A stretch of DNA of 64,000 nucleotides, from contig NZ_CP071091.1 of assembly GCF_017301635.1 (NCBI RefSeq), positions 9,478,501-9,542,500 on the forward strand. Direction: 5' to 3'. This document shows positions 18,086 through 27,085 of the stretch, piece by piece (within the stretch, counting starts at the first letter, position 1; each line of letters begins with the position of its first letter). This DNA is from Myxococcus landrumus (GTDB lineage: Bacteria > Myxococcota > Myxococcia > Myxococcales > Myxococcaceae). The position numbers and the translations under genes were made by a program. The notes below the pieces were generated by a model. The model was not told the DNA's origin and did not search any database. It saw nothing but the letters and a program-made list of their open reading frames with translations.

Positions 18086-18110
18086 TGGGGGCTTGTTTTC
18101 AAGGCCCCCA
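18086..18110. terminator. bidirectional terminator hairpin
   Basis: TGGGGGCTTG pairs with CAAGGCCCCCA across a TTTT loop, with one bulged base. It lies in the 94-bp gap between the convergent bacteriocin and amidohydrolase genes. Confidence 0.55.
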
Positions 18111-18125
18111 GTCGCGTCAGCCTTG

Positions 18126-19790
18126 TCACGGCCCCGCTTCCGTCGCGGGCAGCACGGAGCCATCACTCCACGCCACCTCGCCGGCCACCACGGTCAGCAC
18201 CGACCGGGTGAACAGGAGCTCCTCGGGGGCCACCGTGAACACGTCCTGGCTCAACACCGCGAACGTCGCGGGGTGGCCCTTCGCGAGCTCCCCCGCGCCT
18301 TCGAGTCCACGGACCTGGGCCGCGGTCTTCGTCCAGGCCGTCACGGCCTGCTCACGCGTCAGCGCTTCATCGGGGCGCAGCGGGTGCTGGGTGATGCGCA
18401 TCACATCGGTCCACGGGGAGGAGGGCAGGCCGAAGTTGTCCGAGCCGAGGGCCAGTGGGATGCCCGCGACCAGCAGCGAGCGCAGCGGCTGGGCATGGGT
18501 CGTCAGCTCCGGTTCGAACCTCAAGGGGAACAGCGTCTTGAAGTCGGGGAAGTGGGTCGGGGTCTGCACCACCGCGATGCCGAGCAGGCCCGCCCGCGTC
18601 ACCTGGCCTGGGTTCATCAGGTCCGCATGCTCCACGGACACGCGCCCGCCCCACGTCTCGGGGGGCCACGTCTCCAATCTCGACAGCAGCAGCTCCACGG
18701 CCGAGTCGCCCACCGCATGGACATACAGCTGGCCGCCTCGGGTGATGACATCCGCCAGCACCGCGTCGAGCTGGGCCCTTGTCAGGCCCGGCTGCCCGAG
18801 CCAGGGGACCCCCGCGTCCGGGCACGACCGGGGCGTGAGATACGGGAGGGAGACCCACGTCGAGCAGTCAACCGGGTTGCCATCCAGGAACACCTTGCGC
18901 CGGACCACTCCATCCGGACCCGGAGCGCAGAGCTCACCTTCGTTGTCGATGAGGCACACGGGAATGAACTGGTGGAGGGACACCTGCGCCGCGTGGACCT
19001 GCGCGGCCCGCTTCTCGGAGAGGACGGATGGCAGGTCGACTGTCGCCGTGTAGCCATACCGGAGGGCGAAGTCGGCGTACCAGTCATAGGCACCGGCGTA
19101 GTCCTCGCTCGAGAGGCGGTCCGAGAGTGCCTGGAGCAGGGCGACTCTCGGAAGCCCCTGCGCATGGCCCGTCAGCCTGCCGCTGCTGTCGCGGGACAAC
19201 CTGCCGCCGAACGGGTCGGGCATCCCGTCCACATACCCGGCCAGCGCGAGCATGGCGGAGTTGGCCGTCGCGCCGTGTCCCATCCAGTCCGCGGTCAGGA
19301 CCGGATGGGACGAGGTGGCCGCGTCCAGGAGGGCTCGCGGGTTGTCGCCCACGGTGGCGAAGTACGCCGTCGACACGTAGGCCATGATGGGAGTGCCCAT
19401 GAGCGTGGTCGCGGCCCTGGCCTTCACGAGCCGAGCCACCTCCTGGGCGCTCGGGCCGGGGCCTGGGACGAAGACCAGGTCATTCACCCACCACTCCGGA
19501 TGTCCGAGAGGCGCCACATGCGCGTGCGCGTCCACCAGTCCCGGCACCAGGGTGCGGCCGCCCAGGTCCACGATGGTGGCCTCGGGGCGGGTGAGTGCTT
19601 CGACGTCCAAGGCCGTGCCGACGGCGCGCACCTTGCCTCCTTCGACGAGGAGCGACTCCGCGAAGCCTGCGGATGCGCGTGCGGTGAACACCTTGGCGTT
19701 GCGGTACAGCGTCTGGGGGAACTCGGGCGGCGGCTCGTTGTTGCACGCCAAGACAGCGAGCGACAGCACCACGCACAAAGACTTGTTCAT
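18126..19790 (-). CDS. amidohydrolase family 3 (YtcJ-like) lipoprotein
   Basis: 554 residues. The leader CVVLSLAVLAC makes it a lipoprotein. The metal-dependent hydrolase fold has the N-terminal HxH in VDAHAHVAPL, later His and Asp positions (HAVGDSAVELL, GSDNFG) and the flanking beta-sandwich (VDLGGRTLVPG, VLTVVAGEVAW). Family members hydrolyse amide or imine bonds in small molecules. Substrates are mostly unknown. ATG 19790 starts the leader and has AAGG upstream, while the in-frame start at 19913 has none. A decayed fragment of a paralogue lies at 17083-17175. Confidence 0.88.
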   Translation of the reverse strand: MNKSLCVVLSLAVLACNNEPPPEFPQTLYRNAKVFTARASAGFAESLLVEGGKVRAVGTALDVEALTRPEATIVDLGGRTLVPGLVDAHAHVAPLGHPEWWVNDLVFVPGPGPSAQEVARLVKARAATTLMGTPIMAYVSTAYFATVGDNPRALLDAATSSHPVLTADWMGHGATANSAMLALAGYVDGMPDPFGGRLSRDSSGRLTGHAQGLPRVALLQALSDRLSSEDYAGAYDWYADFALRYGYTATVDLPSVLSEKRAAQVHAAQVSLHQFIPVCLIDNEGELCAPGPDGVVRRKVFLDGNPVDCSTWVSLPYLTPRSCPDAGVPWLGQPGLTRAQLDAVLADVITRGGQLYVHAVGDSAVELLLSRLETWPPETWGGRVSVEHADLMNPGQVTRAGLLGIAVVQTPTHFPDFKTLFPLRFEPELTTHAQPLRSLLVAGIPLALGSDNFGLPSSPWTDVMRITQHPLRPDEALTREQAVTAWTKTAAQVRGLEGAGELAKGHPATFAVLSQDVFTVAPEELLFTRSVLTVVAGEVAWSDGSVLPATEAGP

Positions 19791-19870
19791 TGCGGACCTT
19801 GAGAACAGTAGGGCGGAACCCGCGGTCCGAGACCAGCGCTTGAGCCGTGATGTGTATGCTGCTTGAAACG

Positions 19871-19912
19871 TGTGTCGGGCAGCGGGACGGAGGGAGACCG
19901 CTGCCAGACACA
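19871..19912. repeat. 15-bp inverted repeat, possible operator or RNA hairpin
   Basis: TGTGTCGGGCAGCGG at 19871-19885 and CCGCTGCCAGACACA at 19898-19912 match at 14 of 15 positions, with a 12-bp loop. It lies in the leader between the amidohydrolase gene and the divergent small gene at 19982. Confidence 0.5.
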
Positions 19913-19981
19913 TGGCGCGCTGTTTTCGGCGCCAAGGCCCTGTCTGGAGCAGACGGACGGGGCGAGTGAGGCGGATGCACG

Positions 19982-20344
19982 ATGCGCGACGAACTCTTCT
20001 TCTACGGCTGCTGGCGCGACGCGGGGCACGACCTCTAGACGCCCCGTCGTCTCCGGGGCGGTGCGCAGGCGGCGTTGCTTCCGGCCCGCCTGCGGCCCCC
20101 CCAGCTCGATGGGCAACTGGCGCCGAGCGACAGGACCCAGCAGGAGGGGCGGGCCTGCGTCCACCACATCGACGGCTGGACGGTGGTGGCGTGGTGGGAC
20201 CGTGGCGTGGACAAACGGATGGGCGGCAACAGCGCGCTGCTCATGCGCGGCACCCATTCGATGCCCGAGGTCCTGGCTGCCGCCGGTGCGCACTTCCCGG
20301 AACTCCTGCTGAGGTTCGCGGGACTCGTTGAAGCATCGCCCTGA
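19982..20344 (+). pseudogene. small hypothetical gene split by an in-frame amber codon
   Basis: ATG 19982 opens MRDELFFYGCWRDAGHDL. A TAG at 20036-20038 follows, then the same frame continues without another stop for 102 codons (containing VHHIDGWTVVAWWDRGVDKR) to TGA at 20342-20344. The two parts share frame and codon style. One base change (TGG to TAG) would account for the interruption. Alternatively a shorter protein starts at TTG 20075 (89 residues). No family was recognised. I favour a gene inactivated by a nonsense change. Confidence 0.5.
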
Positions 20345-20524
20345 CGCTGTTCATGTCCCGCCTGGAGCGAGGCGCATCGTTCGCGACCGAGGGCGTCCAA
20401 CAAGACACCGCCATGGGGCAACGACCGAATCCCTCGCGTCCCCCCACTCCTTTACCGGGAAGGGAGGCAAGTGTTCGTCTGCGCGGGCCCGTGGACAATC
20501 CCTGTCCGGGCCTCTGGAGTTCCC

Positions 20525-21931
20525 GTGCGCGCTTCGTTGCGGTGTCTCTCTTTGTCGATGGTGTTTCTGGTGGGGCTGCTCGTCAGCTCCGCCGCGTCCG
20601 CCCATGACTCGCTCCGTGAGCGTTTGGATGCCTTCGTGCGCGCGGAGCAGAAACGACAGAAGGTGCCGGGGGTCGCCGTGGCGGTCGTGAGCCGTGGCCG
20701 GGTCGTCCTGGCGAAGGGCTATGGCCTCTCGAACCTGGAGCATCAGGTCCCCGTCACGACAGACACCCTCTTCCAGTCGGGCTCCCTGGGCAAGCAGTTC
20801 ACCGCGATGGCGGTGATGCTCCAGGTAGAGGCGGGACGCATCGCCTTGTCCGACAGCATCACGAAGTACTTCCCCGACGCCCCCGCGACGTGGGCGCCCA
20901 TCACGATTCGCCACCTGCTCACGCACACCGCCGGCATCGGGGAACTGGATGGGCTCATCGACGTGCGCAAGGACTATACGGACGAGGAGCTCGCGCAGTT
21001 CATCTACGGGCTCCCCCTGGACTTCCCCGCGGGTCTGCGATGGAGCTACAGCAACTCGGGCTACGTCCTGCTGGGCCTCCTGGTGAACCGGGTCGCGGGC
21101 ACGTCCTATGTCAACGTCCTGGGCGAGCACGTCTTCACGCCCGCCCGCATGAAGACGGCGCGTGGCATCAGCGAGGAGGACATCGTCCCGAACCGCGCGG
21201 CCGGCTACCGCATGCTCGATGGAGTGGTGAAGAACCAGCAGTGGGTCTCTCCCTCGCTCAACACCACGGGGGATGGAGCGCTCTACTTCTCCTTGAAGGA
21301 CCTGGTGGCGTGGGACGCCGCCGTGGATGACCGAGCCCTCCTGACGAAGGCGAGCTGGAGGGACATCCTGAGTCCCGCGAAGCTCAACAGCGGAGCTCCC
21401 TATCCGTATGGCTTCGGCTGGGTCCTCGAGGAGCGCAACGGCCGGCCCGTGCACCAGCACACCGGCGCCTGGCAGGGCTTCAAGTCGGCGTTCTTCCGCT
21501 TCGTCGAGGATGACGTGTCCGTCATCGTGCTGCTGAACCTCGCGGACGCGAACCCAGAGCCTTTCGCCAATGGCCTCGCCGCCATCGTCAACCCCGCGCT
21601 CGCCGTGCCTCCGCTGGAGCCCATTCCGGACCTTGAGCCGGAGCTCACCGCCCGGTGCGCGACGCTGCTCGAGCAGATGCGGGAGGGGACGCTGAACCCC
21701 GCCGAGTTCGCGTATGTCCCGTGGTGGTTCTTCTCGGAGGCGGTGCCGTTCTACCAGGCGCTGCTGCAACGCCTGGGGCCCTCGGGGCCGCTCGCCCTGG
21801 TGAAGCGGGAGGTGCGAGGGGACGACCGCGTCTCCACGTACCTGGTCCAGGTCGGCCCCATGTCGCTGCGCTACCGGGTGGCGCTCATCCCGGATGGCCG
21901 GGTGTCTGTCTTCTCGCTGAGTCCGAACTAG
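20525..21931 (+). CDS. secreted serine hydrolase (beta-lactamase class C / DD-peptidase family)
   Basis: 468 residues with a signal peptide (SLSMVFLVGLLVSSAASA). The penicillin-binding fold shows SxxK with Ser87 (SGSLGKQF), YSN (WSYSNSGYVLLG) and HTG in place of KTG (HQHTGAWQG). The family includes DD-peptidases, beta-lactamases and esterases. The HTG third motif is common in the esterase and D-aminopeptidase-like groups. GTG 20525 was chosen because GGAG lies 5 bp upstream. The longer frame from 20471 has no such site. I see nothing in 20345-20524 except this leader. Confidence 0.88.
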   Translation: MRASLRCLSLSMVFLVGLLVSSAASAHDSLRERLDAFVRAEQKRQKVPGVAVAVVSRGRVVLAKGYGLSNLEHQVPVTTDTLFQSGSLGKQFTAMAVMLQVEAGRIALSDSITKYFPDAPATWAPITIRHLLTHTAGIGELDGLIDVRKDYTDEELAQFIYGLPLDFPAGLRWSYSNSGYVLLGLLVNRVAGTSYVNVLGEHVFTPARMKTARGISEEDIVPNRAAGYRMLDGVVKNQQWVSPSLNTTGDGALYFSLKDLVAWDAAVDDRALLTKASWRDILSPAKLNSGAPYPYGFGWVLEERNGRPVHQHTGAWQGFKSAFFRFVEDDVSVIVLLNLADANPEPFANGLAAIVNPALAVPPLEPIPDLEPELTARCATLLEQMREGTLNPAEFAYVPWWFFSEAVPFYQALLQRLGPSGPLALVKREVRGDDRVSTYLVQVGPMSLRYRVALIPDGRVSVFSLSPN

Positions 21932-21941
21932 GCTCCCCGCA

Positions 21942-21970
21942 CCGCCAGGACGAGGAGGACGTCCTGGCGG
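21942..21970. terminator. bidirectional terminator hairpin
   Basis: A perfect 11-bp stem, CCGCCAGGACG at 21942-21952 and CGTCCTGGCGG at 21960-21970, lies between the convergent serine hydrolase and LamG genes. There is no T-run. Confidence 0.6.
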
Positions 21971-21997
21971 CTTCCGAGGGGCGGAAGGACGCAGGGC

Positions 21998-24589
21998 TCA
22001 GGGGTTGAGCTTCCAGGGCACCGTCGCCGCGGGCTGGAAGCAGTGCGTCTGCGCGAGATATCCCGAGCGCAGCTCCTGCACCACGCCCGCGCCGTACCCT
22101 CGGGCCTGGCACCACCGGCTGACCTCCAGCTTGGAGTCGGTGTTCATGAACGCACCGGCGTTGGAGGCGGGGCCGAGCTGGTCCTTGGGCACGTCCTGGA
22201 TGAGGCCGGAGTTGAAGCAGCCCACCCATGAGCGCGACGTCACTTCGAAAATCTGCCCCGTCGTCCACCCCAGCTTGTTGCACCAGCGATGTGCGGCGGC
22301 GGTGCAGTCGAAGGTCTGCGCGGCGCGGTCATCGGTGCAGAGGGTGTGCAGGCGCGCCAGCTCCTCGAAGGTGACCGCCACGCTCTCGTGCTGGATGGGG
22401 GCGCACGCCACGCTCACCTCGGTGGGCGTGGCGGCGGCGAGAGCCCCCAGCAGCGAGATGGGCGGCCGGTGGCCGATGAGCTGCTGAATCGTCTCGAAGA
22501 CGTTGGTGCTGTTGGCGAGCGCATCATGGGCGCCGCGCTGTGCGCAGACGCGGTGCATGGCGGAAGAGCACGCCCGCGAGCCCAGCGCCGAGTAGCTGTT
22601 GCACTGGAACGCCTGCTGGCTCATGCCGAACTGCCCCTCGGTGGGGGTCTCCTGGATGGCCTCGTCCAGGCAGTCCGCGCCGGGGGATATCATGCAGATG
22701 GAGCGGGCCGAGCGCGCATGGCTGAAGAAGCGCACCTCGTCGATGGCGCCCTTGAAGGAGCCCTCGCCATTGATGGGGCAGGACTCGACGTTCAGCACGT
22801 TGCCCGCGCCGATGGACAGCACTCCCGTGCCCATGCGGAAGCTTCCCGGAGCGACCGGGAGGGCGCGGCCGCTGGGCACCCCGTTGATGTACTCCCGGAA
22901 GCCCCCGGTGACGCCGTCCCAGGTGTAGGCCAGGTGGGTCCACGCGTCGAGGGGGAGCGGAGGGCTGCGCCCCAGCCGCACGCGGGTGCCATTGATGACG
23001 AAGGACATTTGCACCGTGTTGTCGGCCTCATAGATGAGGTCGAGCGCCCCGGCCTTCTGGACGAGATAGCGATAGGGGTTGCCCGTGGTGCAGCCCGCAT
23101 GGAGGCTCGCGTCGGGCTTCACGGAGAGCTGCACGGTGAAGCCTCGAACCAGGGCGCCCACGCCGCGCACGGTGCCCGCGGCGTCCGCCAGGTTCACCGT
23201 GAGAGCCCCGCCTCCGGGGAGCATGAGCGCCTTGCCCTTGCCATGAGGCTCCCACAGCGAGCCGGAGGTGGACTGCGTCACGAAGTTGCCCGCGGAGGTG
23301 AACGCGCTGCCGGTGAGGGTGCCCGTGAAGAAGTAGCCGGAGTAGTCCGGGGTGCGCGTCACATCGTAGGTGCCCGCGCGGGTCACCAGCTCGTTCATGG
23401 GAAGGCTGAGCACCTGGAAGGGGTCTCTCAGCTCGCCGACGTCGATTTCGTTGTAGTCAGACGTGTTGCTGCCGAAGAGGGCGATGACGTCGTGGGACTT
23501 GGTGACGGGCAGGTACTGGCTTTCGTTGGAGGCGCCACGCGGGAAGTTCTGTGCGGGGGCGCGCTCCTTCTCGAAATTCCACATGGGGCCCGAGTAGAAG
23601 AGGTGCGCGATGTCATTGCGGCCCGTGTTGATAGCGCCATCGATGTGGTACGCCGCAAAGCCCGTGTCCACGCCAATCAGGCTCACCGCCTCGCGGCGCG
23701 CCCCATCCTTGTAGAGGACGCTCGTGTACGTGACGTTGCGTCCCTCGTGGTCCACCCAGGGATAGGCGCCTCGGAGCAGGGGGCCGGACGTCGTGTCTCC
23801 GAAGGGCTCCCCGGTGGCGGCCTTGAGACCCCACCGAGCCAGCGGGTAGCGCTGAACTCCCGAGGTCGTGTCGTTGTACATCATCGACAAGGGGCGAGGG
23901 TCGCTCCAGCCAAAGGAGGCGCAGGGCGTCGGGTTGTACGAGTACATCAGGTGGTCGATGCCGCCATCGTTGAGGGGGCCGCCCTGGAAGATGAGGAGCC
24001 GGCCATCGGACGTCATCGTGGGCTCGATGCCCCGGAGGGTCGCGCCGGTGAGGGTGATCAGCGTCTCCAGGTTGCCGGTGGTGAACGACGACACGTCCGC
24101 CTGCGCGGTGAAGGGCTGGGACACCCGGATGTCCACGGGGCGGCGGCGGAACATATTGGGCCCGTTGAACATCTGCGAGTCGACGATGTAGGGCTGGTAC
24201 ACCGCGAGCCCATCCACCAGCGAGTAGGGCAGGGCGGGGTTGGGGAAGCAGAACGCCAGCGCGTTCTCTCCATTCCTCACCTGGGTGATGCGCCCGTACG
24301 AGAACGCGGAGGCGAAGCTGGGTTTGCCCTGCGCGTCATATGTCACTGCTTCGGGGCGGAACGCCTTGGCCACCCACGTGGTGGTTGTCGTCGCCGCGTC
24401 CTCTCGGATGTTGCCCACGAAGACGCGGCCATCGACGGTGGAGGCGTGGCCATTGGCGCTGAAGGGCGTGAGGATGCGTGTGTTCACCAGCGAGGGACGC
24501 TCCGCGGCGAGCGAGTCGGTCGCCGCGACCCCCGCGATGCACAGCATGGCGACGCGTGGAACCCACCACGAACGACATCGTCTCGACAT
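21998..24589 (-). CDS. secreted protein with LamG (concanavalin A-like) domain
   Basis: 863 residues. The signal peptide (VPRVAMLCIAGVAATDSLAA) is followed by about 430 residues that look like a beta-propeller or repeated beta-sheet region with no motif I recognise. A LamG/laminin-G-like domain occupies about residues 440-630 (DAWTHLAYTWDG, FREYINGVPSGRALP, FKGAIDEVRFFSHARSA). The tail holds two similar Cys-containing repeats (CNSYSALGSRACSSAMHRVC and CTAAAHRWCNKLGW). LamG domains bind carbohydrates or proteins. ATG 24589 has AGGAGG 7 bp upstream. Function unknown. Confidence 0.8.
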   Translation of the reverse strand: MSRRCRSWWVPRVAMLCIAGVAATDSLAAERPSLVNTRILTPFSANGHASTVDGRVFVGNIREDAATTTTTWVAKAFRPEAVTYDAQGKPSFASAFSYGRITQVRNGENALAFCFPNPALPYSLVDGLAVYQPYIVDSQMFNGPNMFRRRPVDIRVSQPFTAQADVSSFTTGNLETLITLTGATLRGIEPTMTSDGRLLIFQGGPLNDGGIDHLMYSYNPTPCASFGWSDPRPLSMMYNDTTSGVQRYPLARWGLKAATGEPFGDTTSGPLLRGAYPWVDHEGRNVTYTSVLYKDGARREAVSLIGVDTGFAAYHIDGAINTGRNDIAHLFYSGPMWNFEKERAPAQNFPRGASNESQYLPVTKSHDVIALFGSNTSDYNEIDVGELRDPFQVLSLPMNELVTRAGTYDVTRTPDYSGYFFTGTLTGSAFTSAGNFVTQSTSGSLWEPHGKGKALMLPGGGALTVNLADAAGTVRGVGALVRGFTVQLSVKPDASLHAGCTTGNPYRYLVQKAGALDLIYEADNTVQMSFVINGTRVRLGRSPPLPLDAWTHLAYTWDGVTGGFREYINGVPSGRALPVAPGSFRMGTGVLSIGAGNVLNVESCPINGEGSFKGAIDEVRFFSHARSARSICMISPGADCLDEAIQETPTEGQFGMSQQAFQCNSYSALGSRACSSAMHRVCAQRGAHDALANSTNVFETIQQLIGHRPPISLLGALAAATPTEVSVACAPIQHESVAVTFEELARLHTLCTDDRAAQTFDCTAAAHRWCNKLGWTTGQIFEVTSRSWVGCFNSGLIQDVPKDQLGPASNAGAFMNTDSKLEVSRWCQARGYGAGVVQELRSGYLAQTHCFQPAATVPWKLNP

Positions 24590-24710
24590 GGGACCTCCTG
24601 ATTGGGAGGGCCAATTATGCGAGGACGACTGACAAGGGCTGGGAGGGGACTTGCGGGGGCGCCTTTCTTCCCCCGTGTTGCATTCCCTGGACGTCTGGCC
24701 CGTAATGTCT

Positions 24711-24736
24711 GACAGCCCGCCCTGACGCGGGCTGTC
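24711..24736 (+). promoter_or_regulatory. hairpin abutting a ribosome binding site
   Basis: A perfect 10-bp stem (GACAGCCCGC and GCGGGCTGTC, 6-bp loop) ends 2 bp before the GGGGGA that serves the gene starting at 24748. It could be a terminator of unknown upstream transcription or an RNA element affecting translation. Confidence 0.4.
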
Positions 24737-24747
24737 TGGGGGATACG

Positions 24748-25017
24748 ATGAAGAACCTGCGTTGGCTGATGTGCGCGGTGGCGCTGTCTGTCGTTGGCTG
24801 TGGTGGTGCGCCCATGGAGGAGGACGAAGCGCTCTCCGAGGGCATCCAGGAGGGACAGGTGTCCCAGGCGGCGGCGACCTGCACGGAGACTTGGGGCGAG
24901 TGTCGTGTGGGCCGGTGCGAGCTGGGTGCGCTCGACACGTTCCAGATCCTCACCACGACGTGCTGCGACGCGGCAGGAGCCTGCACGACGACTCGCCGCC
25001 GTGTTTGTGGTTGTTAG
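24748..25017 (+). CDS. small Cys-rich lipoprotein
   Basis: 89 residues. The leader WLMCAVALSVVGC has a clear lipobox. The mature part has an acidic linker (EEDEALSEG) and then seven Cys in 46 residues (CTETWGECRVGRCELG, CCDAAGACTTTRRRVCGC), which implies disulphides outside the cytoplasm. GGGGGA precedes the ATG at a spacing of 5. No family was recognised. The acidic linker and Cys-dense tail could mean a processed peptide, but no protease or export gene is nearby. Confidence 0.75.
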   Translation: MKNLRWLMCAVALSVVGCGGAPMEEDEALSEGIQEGQVSQAAATCTETWGECRVGRCELGALDTFQILTTTCCDAAGACTTTRRRVCGC

Positions 25018-25117
25018 TCACACTCACCATGGGAAGATGCTCCCCAGGGAGGTCGTCGCGTCGGGAGACGGATGACCTCCCTGGGTAGCGCGGCGCCAAC
25101 GAACAGCCGAGGGCGAA

Positions 25118-25588
25118 GTGAACGAAGGGCATGGGCGATACAGGGCGGGGTGGGGACGCGGGGGCATGACGCTGGGGGCGCTGTTTCATGCGGGAGTCGC
25201 CCAGGCGCGGGACGCGGGTCAGACGCGCGGCATCCTCGATGTGGACTCCTGGCTGGACAACCCGGGGCTGCTCCGCCTGGTGATATTGGCGGGGGTGTTC
25301 GTGGTCGTGGTCGCGTGGACGGGGATTCAGAAGCTCCGCGCGCTTCGTGCCCGAGAGGATGACGCTCATCGGGTCGTGATGACGTACTCCGTCGACGATG
25401 CGGAGCCATCGCGGCCCATCGGGTTTCAGGTGATGGCGCACCTGCAGGAGAAGCACGACCTCCAGCCGCGGGATTGCGTGCACTGTGATGGGGAAGGGTG
25501 CAAGCAGTGCGACGACGGAGGCATGACCCTCACCTGGAACCAGGCGCCTTGTGGTGAGGGGTGTCCGCTGCGTGTCGGCGAACCCTGA
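25118..25588 (+). CDS. small membrane protein with DnaJ-like zinc-knuckle motif
   Basis: 156 residues. One membrane segment (LLRLVILAGVFVVVVAWTGI, about residues 51-70) is followed by a soluble tail with CVHCDGEGCKQCDDG, a CxxC...CxxC pattern like one zinc knuckle of DnaJ, then CGEGC. The start may be GTG 25118 (AGGG upstream) or ATG 25166. It ends 14 bp before the convergent gene. No family was recognised. The Cys motif suggests metal binding or a redox role. Confidence 0.6.
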   Translation: MNEGHGRYRAGWGRGGMTLGALFHAGVAQARDAGQTRGILDVDSWLDNPGLLRLVILAGVFVVVVAWTGIQKLRALRAREDDAHRVVMTYSVDDAEPSRPIGFQVMAHLQEKHDLQPRDCVHCDGEGCKQCDDGGMTLTWNQAPCGEGCPLRVGEP

Positions 25589-25602
25589 GAGGGGCCGCCG
25601 AA

Positions 25603-26745
25603 TCAATCCGCTTGCGAGGGCGCGCTCAGCTTCATCGGCAAGGTGGTATTGCCCACCCAGTGGCCGTGGAGGCGATTGTCGCCGAACTCCAGCCGCACGT
25701 TCGCCGTCGGGTTGCCATCCGCATCCAGTTCCTGCATCTCCAGCTTCGCGCCCGTTACTTCTCCGCTCAGCAGGAGCGGCTTGCGATGATTCTTGTCGAA
25801 GTACATGCCGGACACGGAGTCACCGTCCTCCTTCTCCAGCACCATGACGACGGGCGACTCGCCGATGAGTCCGTGGAGTACCTGCCCGAAGACGTCGTTC
25901 GAAGAAGCCTGTCCTTCACCCAGCAGCATCCGCTTGCCATACGCCGTGAGATAGGGGCGAAGGGAAGGGTAGGACAGTGACAGGCTGACGTTGCCGACAT
26001 CGTCGAGCGCACGCATCGCGTGGTTGCTGCAACGCTCATCGGTCCAGACGGCAGTTCCGCTCTTGAACTCCCAGCGGTCATTGAAGGAAGAGGCGGAGAG
26101 GGGCTCTTCCGCGTCCTGGTCGAGCTGGTCCAGGCACGCGCGGTTGAAGGAGATGCGTTCCTCCAGGTCCGCGAGTTTTTCGTCCGCCGCCTTCTTCTTG
26201 CGCGCCGACTTCAGCGCCTTTTCGGTCTGGGAGAGCTGTGCTCGGTAGCGGCGCTGTTTCTCCTTCCGCATGCGCTGGGTCAGGGCGAGGGCGCCGGCGG
26301 GGGTGAACAGCTCCCGAGGATTGAGGAGGCGGCCCGTCTGTGGGTCGAAGCTGTAGGCCACGCTGGACGTCTCGCAGTAGGCCCCGCAGCTTTCGGCATG
26401 GAAGTGAATCGTGAGCAGGCGCGCATCGTTGCGAGTCACCGCGAACGTCTGGCTGGCCAGTCCCGCCAGGTCGAACTCAGGGGCGGACAGTTGCGGTTCC
26501 GCCTTGGCCGGCGCGAGGGTCTTGAATCGGCTGATGAACAGGCGGTCGTTGATGCGGGCGGCCAGCTTCGGGTTGCCGTGGGTGATGAACGGCATCTGGA
26601 TGGCCTCTTGCGGGTAGGGCGGCTCCACATTCGGCTGGGGGAGGACCGTGAGCGAGGTCACGGTCAGGTCGGCCGCCCGCGCGCCACCCGCGAGCAGCGT
26701 GGCCAGCAGCGGGAGCAGCGCGAGACGCACGGGAAGACGCTTCAT
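25603..26745 (-). CDS. exported protein of unknown function
   Basis: 380 residues with a signal peptide (RLALLPLLATLLAGGARA). The N-terminal half resembles RsiV/DUF3298-type exported domains in style (PYPQEAIQMPFITHG, VAYSFDPQTGRLLNPRELF). A Lys-rich coiled coil occupies about residues 155-200. The C-terminal part contains GMYFDKNHRKPLLLSG and LHGHWVG, like domains that report a change in calculated score or binding. I do not recognise the family firmly. The upstream gene at 27086 diverges from it. Confidence 0.7.
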   Translation of the reverse strand: MKRLPVRLALLPLLATLLAGGARAADLTVTSLTVLPQPNVEPPYPQEAIQMPFITHGNPKLAARINDRLFISRFKTLAPAKAEPQLSAPEFDLAGLASQTFAVTRNDARLLTIHFHAESCGAYCETSSVAYSFDPQTGRLLNPRELFTPAGALALTQRMRKEKQRRYRAQLSQTEKALKSARKKKAADEKLADLEERISFNRACLDQLDQDAEEPLSASSFNDRWEFKSGTAVWTDERCSNHAMRALDDVGNVSLSLSYPSLRPYLTAYGKRMLLGEGQASSNDVFGQVLHGLIGESPVVMVLEKEDGDSVSGMYFDKNHRKPLLLSGEVTGAKLEMQELDADGNPTANVRLEFGDNRLHGHWVGNTTLPMKLSAPSQAD

Positions 26746-27085
26746 CGAGGGACCCCGGACAATGCGACGACGTCGGCATCTTGCCGCATCGCACGGCCGA
26801 AGCGCAGCCCATGCGCGGACTCCGCTCGCGAGCCCCAGTCATTTGCCATGCCGTCCTTGGCGACTCTTGGCACCATCGTGATGGCACAGATTCTCGTGAG
26901 CAGGTGTCGCTGCCTACCCCTGCCTTGTCGCCAACGACGCGGTGCATTGCGAGGAACCGGGGCCCTTGCATGTCAGTGAGGTTTTGGTGCCCTCGTCACC
27001 CCCGCGAACAACCCGGTGGGAAGTTCGCGCAAGCTCCAATAGTCAGGGCCGCCGCCCACTTCATTCCTCTCCAGTGACTCCTTCC
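26746..27085. other. 340-bp divergent intergenic region
   Basis: It lies between the starts of two divergent genes. No coding sequence, repeat or clear promoter was found. The short frames in it lack ribosome binding sites. Confidence 0.5.
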
